A stretch of DNA of 64,000 bases from Cycas panzhihuaensis. Taxonomy: Eukaryota > Cycadophyta. Of this stretch, positions 56,990 through 64,000 are shown in pieces (position 1 is the stretch's first letter; each line of letters opens with the position of its first letter). The notes beneath the pieces were generated by a model. It had not been told where the DNA came from. It searched no databases and saw only the letters and a program-made list of their open reading frames with translations. Position numbers and translations under genes: made by a program. The DNA lies in assembly GCA_023213395.1 (NCBI GenBank), contig CM041465.1, positions 59,279,741 to 59,343,740 on the forward strand, given 5' to 3'.

Positions 56990-57059
56990 TGGTGCCTCTT
57001 CATCTATATCTTACCTTGACCCTCTTCCAGAAACTTCTCTTTTAGAAGTCCCTGCACTC

Positions 57060-58560
57060 CCCAAGACCATTCCCATGCACCTCGGTTGCTACAACTTTCA
57101 AACGTCTCTTCCCCAACCCACTGCAAAAGGGAAGCCTTTCTCTCTCATTAATGAGCTTCATGCCGTGGCCGCTAGAATGTCCATAATAGACATCTTAAGG
57201 AGCTATCTTGAATAGCGTACGCTTCTCCTAAAAGCCTTAGGATTAGGTGATGCATTCGTTTACGCCTTGGGTGTCAGCCCAAGTTATGAATCTGTCATCT
57301 CCTTTGATCTTAAGGATCTTCCTCTTGCCAGTGAAAGGGAGCACTAGTGGCACTTATCTTTCACCATAACCATCGATACTCCTGACTATACTTTACAGAG
57401 AACCATTATCAACAATGGTTCTTCTGTTAATACCATGCCCTTGTATGTCATGCAAGAGCTTGGTATATTAGCCCTAGAGCCAGTTCCTTAGCGATGTTAA
57501 GGCTACGATGGTAGTGAAAAGATACCCTTGGGATTGGTGTCTATCCCTCTTACTCTCAAGGACAAGACTATTCTCATAAATATTGTAGTCCTTGACGTCG
57601 ATGTTGACTACAATATTCTGTTAGGATGCCCATGGCTTGACCAAATGGGAGCTATGTACTCGTCCTATTAGAGACAACTTAAATTCGTCCATGAAGGGCA
57701 AATGAAGGTCATCTCCTGGGAGCCTCCCCCCACTGAGCAACCATGCCAATCTCGTCAAGCAGTTCATGGCCAAGTAAAGGGTGACAAGGACCTTTTTACC
57801 CATGCCTCTACTTACTTTATTGACATCCCTAATCCATCCCCTTTGGAAGAATACCCTTTATCTGCTTCCTCCAATCTCACACGCTTTACCCCTATTAGTG
57901 TCGAAAGCTATGAGTACCTCACTATACTTAGTGACGATAAGTCTGATGGTGAGGATGAGGGTTTCCCTCATCCTATCTCCCTTCTAGGCATGAGTAGGGG
58001 GCACCTCCTTCATTCTAGGTCCCGATCTGAAACCTCCATTGTTGAAGAAACTAACTTTTCTCTTGTGTCTCATGTCATCGCTCCTGTTGATTAGGCAATC
58101 CTTGAGTCTTCCCCTTCATCATCGCCCATAGGCAACAAAGCTGGGGAGCCTCCTATTGTCCCTCATAGGGGACCCCTCTCTGACTCTTCCAAAGAGTCCG
58201 TTGGATATGTTGAGCAATGTGTCAACCACCATGGTCCCGCTATTTCTACTTCCCCTCTCTCCTCATCTTCTTGAAATGTGGTCATCCATAGGGTGGATTA
58301 CTTCGAGGATAACAAGGCTCTACTTGAGCATTTAGCGGGCTCCACACCTAATCTCCCTTCTCGTCACCATAGGCTTGGCCACTAGAAGGTCCTATATATT
58401 GGGTCTTCCCTCACCAACCCAATTATGTCTCCTACTCTGCCCCTTCCCGTTAACCGAGCCCCCCTTCACTTTAAGGAGGGGAATGCCATGTGCATGGGGG
58501 CAACCCAGGACATAGTCCTTGCCCCATCCAAAGTCATTAAGGTAGGAGAGGAATGTTCTC
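57060..58560 (+). pseudogene. Tat B protease region and linker, active Asp lost
   Basis: Loop reads TIINNGSSVNTMPLYVMQELG, with Asn at the catalytic Asp position. It retains the bases deleted in Tat A. Then ILLGCPWLDQMG, and an open 130-codon stretch 57702-58094. Confidence 0.8.
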
Positions 58561-58569
58561 TTAATGAAA

Positions 58570-60132
58570 TAAAGGAGTATACCCTTCAATTCTAGGAGTT
58601 TTAAGATATCTTTGCATGGGACTATTCCGATATGAAGGGGATAGACCCTTCGATCATTACCCATAACCTCACCACTATCTCGGGCGCTCGCCCTGTGCAT
58701 AAAAAGTAGTGTCCCCTTCACCCCAAGCTTTCAGCTACTGTCAAAATTGAAGTTGAAAAACTCTTAAATTTAGGGTCGATCACTTCCATCAACTACCTTA
58801 AGTAGGTGTCTAATATTGTCCCCATTGCAAAAAAAAAGGGGATAATTCAAATATGTGTTGATTTCTGACACATTAATAATGCATGTCCCAAGGACAACTT
58901 CCCGCTTCTCTTCATTGATCAGATCATTGATCGAACCACCAGTTTTGAAGTCATGTCCTTAATGGATGGTTTCTTTGGCTATAAAAAAATTTAGATTTCT
59001 CCCAAAGATCATCATAAGATGACCTTCACTACCCATGGGTTACCTTTACTTATAAGCCGATGCCCTTTGGATTAAGGAATACAGATGACACTTATCAAAG
59101 GGTAATGCAGTTCATTTTCATAACCTTATCAACAAATATTTAGAGGTCTTCATGGATGATATGATGGGTCTCTCACGCATTATAGCCCATCATTCTTCTG
59201 ATTTGTGGGCCATCTTCACGTGATGCTATAAATACTGTGTGAGTCTCAACCCTCTTAAATGTGTGTTTGCTATGACAGCTAGCAAACTCCTTGGTTTCTT
59301 TGTGTCAAAATAAGGTAATCGACTCCAATAAAGTCAAGGCCATCCTTGACATGCTGCCTCCTAAAACCCAATGACAGATTAAGTCATTCTTAGGTAGGCT
59401 TGGATTCCTTAGGTGTTTTTTAGCAAATTTTGCTATAAATGCCAAACCTCTTACTAATGTATTAAAGAAGGGAGCCCTGTTCATTTGGTCTTCTAAGGCC
59501 CAACAAGCCTTTGAAGAACTCAAGGAAGCCCTTGCTTCTGCCTGGATGTTGGCTCTCCCTCTCTTTGACATATTGTTCATTCTTTATACCTTAGCTACTG
59601 ATGAGTCCTTGGGCACTATATTAGCCCAGAAGGATGATTCAAGAATCGAGAGGGCCATTTAATTCATCAGTCGCACTCTTGTGGCTGCTGAACTTAACTA
59701 TTCCCCCACCGAGAATGAGTGTCTCTTCTTGGTACATGCAACCAAGAAGTTTAGGTACTACTTGCTTGGGAATACTACTTGGGTGATCGTCCAATCTGAT
59801 CCCCTATGATATTTACTCACTCAACCTGACCTGACAGGTAAGACCAGAAAATGGGCCATCCTCCTTTAGGAATTTGACCTCTAAATTATTAAGAGGAAGT
59901 CAAAGAAAGGGATGGTAGTGGCTGAGCAACTCGTTGACACCCCCATCCTAAACCATTTTGACATTCTCATTCATGATTCTCTCCCTGATGAGCCTATCCT
60001 GGCCATTTAAGATTCTCCTCCAGATTTGCTTACTGACAGTGAGTGGTATGGTTACATTGTACACCACCTTGATTAGTAGTAGTATCACCCTGAAGCTAGT
60101 AACAAAGTTAGGTCTCGTATTTGGGCTATTGC
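58570..60132 (+). pseudogene. Reverse transcriptase 1 and RNase H 1 of Tat B
   Basis: Same content as 45600-47160, with module-1 signature residues (ASAWMLALPLFD, LATDESLG, AAELN). Frameshifts near 59030 and 59120. Ends with ATTGC and an A-run at 60130-60143, where module 2 starts. Confidence 0.88.
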
Positions 60133-61443
60133 AAAAAAAAAAAGGATAATTCAGATATGTGTTGATTTCTGAGACATCAATAATGCATGTCCTAAGGACA
60201 ACTTCCCACTTCCCTTCATCAATCAGATCATTGATCAAACCACCAATTTTAAAGTCATGTCCTTAATAGACAATTTCTCCAGTTACAACTAAATTCAGAT
60301 TTTTTCCCAAGACCGTCATAAGACGGCCCTTCACTACCCCGTGGGGTACCTTTTCTTATAAGGCGATGCCCTTTAGATTAAAGAATGCAGACATCACTTA
60401 TCAAAGGGCAATGCAGTTTATTTTTCACGACCTTATCAACAAATCTTTAGAGGTCCTTATGGATGATATGATGGCTCTCTCATGTATTAGAGCTGATCAT
60501 CCTTCTGATTTGAGGGCCATCTTCATATGATACTACAAATACCATGTGAGCCTTAATCCTCTTAAATGTGTATTTGCTGTGACAGCTGGAAAACTCCTTA
60601 GTTTCCTTATCTCAAAATAAAGGATCCAAATTGACCTTGACAAAGTCAAGGCCATCTTTGACATGCCACCTCTTAAAACCCAATAGTAGATTAAGTCATT
60701 CTTAGGTAGGTTTGGATTCCTAAGGCGATTTTTGGCAAATTTCACCATAAATGCCAAACCTCTTACTAACCTGTTAAAGAAGGGAGCCTCGTTCATTTGG
60801 TCTTCTAAGGCCCAACAAGCCTTGGAAGAACTCAAGGAAGCCCTCACTTATGCCCTGACATTAAAGCCCCCTCTCTTTGATAGGCCATTCATTCTTTATA
60901 CCTCGATTACTGATGAGTCCTTAGGCACTATGTTAGCCTAAACAGATGATTCAGGAATCAAGAGGGCTATTTATTTCATCAATCGCACTCTCGTGGCTCC
61001 TAAACTTAACTATTCCCCCACTGAGAAGGAGTGTCTCTCCTTGGTACATGCAACTAAGAAGTTTAGGTACTACTTGCTTGGGAATACTACTCAAGTGATC
61101 ATCCAATATGATCCCCTATGATATTTACTCACTCGACCCAACCTGACAGGTAGGATTGGAAAATGGGCCATCCTCCTCTAGGAATTTGACCTCCAAATTG
61201 TTAACAAGAAGTCAAAGAAGGGGATGGTAGTGGCTAAGTAACTCGTTGATACCTCCATCCTGAACCATTTTGACATTCTTATTGATGATTCTCTCCCTGA
61301 CGAGCCTATCCTGGCCATTCAAGATTCTCCTCCCCATTTGCTTACTGATAGTGAGTGGTATGGGGACATTATACAATACCTCCCTCAGTAGTAGTATCAC
61401 CCCAAAGCTAACAACAAAGTTAGGTCTTGTATTTGGGCTACTG
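60133..61443 (+). pseudogene. Reverse transcriptase 2 and RNase H 2 of Tat B
   Basis: Same content as 47161-48467, with module-2 signature residues (TYALTLKPPLFDRPF, SITDESLG, APKLN). Offset to module 1 is 1304 bp because of small indels. A one-base insertion near 60327 shifts the RT frame. Confidence 0.88.
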
Positions 61444-62600
61444 CAAGGAAGTACTTACTTATGGGTGAAGTATTATATAAAAGATCCTTCGATGGGATCC
61501 TTCTTCGCTGCATTAACCCCAACAAAGTGAACTAAATACTCTATGAATATCATAATGGCATTTGTAGGGGCCACTTTGGAGGCCAATCCATGGCCCAAAG
61601 GATCCTCCATATGGGATATTACTAGCCATCCCTCTTTAAGGATGCCCATGCCTATGCCCTGAGATGTCAGCGATGCTAGGAGTACACTAACATCACTCAC
61701 TTGCCTTCTGAGGCTCTCCATCCCATCATATCTCTATGGCCATTCTTCTAATGGGGGTTGGACCTTATTGGAGCCATATCCCTATCCTCTTCATTGTAGT
61801 ATAAGTTCATCTTAACTACTATGGAGTACTTTACTAAATAGGCAAAAGTTGTTCCTTTAACCACTACTCCTGGTAAGACAATATCCACCTTCGTCTACCA
61901 ATATATTATCCATCGTTTCAAAGTTCTTGATGTCCTCATCATGGACAATGGGACTCCTTTTTGTAATAAGGAGATGGACGAGCTCTGCTAGAAATTTAAC
62001 ATTTCTCACAAGGCTTGCTCTCCCTATTATCCCTAAGCCAATGGCCAAGTTGAATCATTCAACAAAACCCTCATAAATATTTTAAAGAAAACCATAGCCC
62101 AATCTGAAGGAGATTGGTATATCTATCTCCCTTCTGCTCTATGGGCATATTGCATGTCTATCTGCATGACTACAGGAATGACTCCTTTCTTCCTAGTCTA
62201 TGGAATAGAGGTGGTTCTCCCATTGGAAGTGGAGATTCCTTCCTTACGAGTCTCTCTCTGAGGTTTTGTTGATGAAGAGTCTATTCGCTAGGCTTGCCTC
62301 TTAGACCTCGAGGCCTTAGATGAGAAGTGCTTGACCGCCTACCAAGTGAACCTCGCTTCTAAGGCCAGGGTATGTGGGACATATGATAAACACCTTCATT
62401 CATACCCTTTACATCCCAGGGACTACGTCCTTAAGATAGAGTATCTCCATAACCACCTGACCAAATTCGAGCCCAAATGGGTTGGCCCCTTCGTCGTCCT
62501 TGAGAGCCTCGGTAATGGCGCTTATAGGATAGCAACCCTGGAGGGTCTCAAATTTGAGAAGGTCATCAATGGGAAATTCCTGAAAAAGAATTATGTATGA
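61444..62600 (+). pseudogene. Integrase of Tat B, broken
   Basis: ARKYLLMGEVLYK-type entry; HNGICRGHFGGQSM; Asp in GLDLIGA, Asp in LIMDNGTPF, Glu in GQVESFNKTL all present. C-terminal stretch open for 89 codons (62331-62600) with KWVGPFVVLESLGNGAYRIATLEG. Better preserved than Tat A but with stops. Confidence 0.9.
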
Positions 62601-64000
62601 CTACTTCTTTCTTTGCACTCTAAAATGAGCCTAAACTACCACCCTAGGCATGTCTCCATTCCCCCTAGTCATAGGTGGAATGGCAATTTAGGGTAGCCTC
62701 CTAGCTTCTTCTGGGTTCCTCTTGTGGAACCCCTTATCCCCCTCTCTTTGGGGGCCCCATCCTCCTAATTGGGTGTGTTGTCCTTGTCACTTCTGAGCCT
62801 AGAAACATTCCCCAACTAGGATAGCATGTTGGAGTATCATCACTCTCTTTTTCATTAGTGCTTCCTTTGCATATCCCGCTATGCTCCTATGTGGACATGT
62901 GTGCCTCCTTGATTCCTAGCCTCACATATACCTATGGTTGATGCTCTTGGTGATTGTGTATGCACCCTTTGGGAGTGTGGCCCTACATGAAAGGAAATGT
63001 GTGCAACTCAAATAAACCTCAAACAAAAACCATATGATAATCAACTCAAAACATCATGATCTATAGCTCCTAGTTCATATGTGCAACCTCACACAATATA
63101 CACACAAATATACATATAAAAGCAAATGCAACATCATCCATCATTGTGTGTCATCATACATAGCATCATATATCAAATGGGGTACCAATGGCCTCATCTA
63201 TATACATAAAATCATAATGTGTCATATCATACAAATGGTATGGTACATCATCCATGGGAAGCCAAATCCTTACAGGGAGGAGTATAATCATGTGGTGACA
63301 TATGGTGACTCCCTGGAGGTCTAGTGCTTTCCCAAATCAAAACTGGTATCTCTTATTCTCTAATGCTATCCTACTCCTAGGGTATCATCTCATGGTCTAT
63401 GTGATCCCTCTCCTAGGGACCACATGCCTCCCAAACTCCTCCTGTGCGTATGGTAGCTCCCTGCTTCGGTCCCCTTATCCTGAGGCCTCCTCAGGGTCGT
63501 CGCCACTGTATGAGTATGAGTCTTGCTCCGTGATGACCTCGACATCATCTGGTCTACCACCTAATCATATCAAGCCTGGATATAATCCCTCTCCCTCTCT
63601 ATCCTCCAGAGCATCTCCTCCACCCCTCGGAGCTACTCCTCCATCACCGCTACCATGATATCACTCTCTACATCACCACCTACTCCTCCTTGAGCCTCTA
63701 GTGCCTGGACCTAGCCTCATAGAGCATCTCTCTCTGCTATGGTCCTATCTAGCTTGCCCTGTAGTTGCCCTACTCATTCCTTGTGCTCCTGTGACTCCAC
63801 CACCCATATATCTCTGACCATGACTAATGGGGTAAATGCTGCCATATAGTCCCCTACCAACCGTGGCTCCTCTCTTACTTGGATGGGAGGTTGCCCCTTC
63901 ACGTAGGCCTAGGGAAACATCTCTTGGACTACCGCCTCGACCAAACTCCTAATATTCACTACTCCTGTAAAATCCAACATGCCATATGTTAGTATATAAT
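62601..64000 (-). pseudogene. Tat B spacer and 3' end of the antisense gene, cut by window
   Basis: Collinear with 49628-51010 of Tat A. The antisense C-terminal exon lies at about 63390-63964. The window ends just inside the preceding intron. Confidence 0.55.

Larger units (their letters stand above)
54569..64000 (+). mobile_element. Tat-type element Tat B, head-to-tail copy, cut by window end
   Basis: LTR, leader to 56694, then a jump that omits the gag region, the TRIM, protease, RT1-RH1, RT2-RH2, integrase, and the start of the antisense gene region. Collinear with 39253-39975 and 43834-51000 of Tat A. Both copies have the TRIM at the same site. Its additional RNase H and right LTR would lie beyond the window. 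Confidence 0.88.

Overview
This 64 kb window is plant nuclear DNA made almost entirely of nested LTR retrotransposons. I see no host gene, rRNA or tRNA gene. The evidence for a plant is direct: Ty1/copia and Ty3/gypsy pol domains, primer-binding sites matching the 3' end of plant initiator-Met tRNA, a chromodomain gypsy, Tat-type gypsy elements with an extra RNase H, and an antisense gene resembling the plant mobile domain (PMD). A seed plant with a large repeat-rich genome is likely; I cannot name the species. Every coding region is broken by stop codons or frameshifts.

Layout. 1-9191: the 3' half of a copia element (C1, + strand) ending in its LTR, split at 937/8010 by a gypsy chromovirus-type element (G1, 938-8004, minus strand) with a perfect TGAGC target duplication. 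9192-12237 and 19880-about 22100: an old Tat-type gypsy (T0), internally deleted in pol and split by a complete copia element (C2, 12238-19874, + strand, target duplication AAAGT). 23250-29878: a chromovirus (G3, + strand) with a terminal chromodomain, carrying a solo LTR of the C1 family (26369-26977) in its RT. 32280-37425: a complete copia element (C4, minus strand, target duplication GTCCT), the youngest by LTR divergence. 37847-64000: a very long Tat-type element (Tat A, about 18 kb) followed head-to-tail by a second copy (Tat B) that shares the middle LTR and runs off the window.

The most unusual system is the Tat A/B family. Its pol carries two tandem RT-RNase H modules (RT1-RH1-RT2-RH2-integrase). 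The second arises from an in-frame 1311 bp duplication, and the module-specific differences are shared by both copies. Downstream of integrase lies an antisense intron-containing PMD-like gene with its own TATA box, then a third RNase H (Tat additional RNase H type) just before the 3' LTR. A 448 bp TRIM-like element with a 5' LTR in inverted orientation sits between gag and protease. The older T0 also has the additional RNase H and the antisense gene, so these are family features and not accidents of one copy.

Inferred order of events: T0 inserted first. C1, G3 and C2 then inserted into T0 or into neighbouring old sequence. G1 inserted into C1, a C1-family element inserted into G3 and collapsed to a solo LTR, and C4 inserted last or nearly so. 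The position of Tat A/B in this order is not fixed by nesting.
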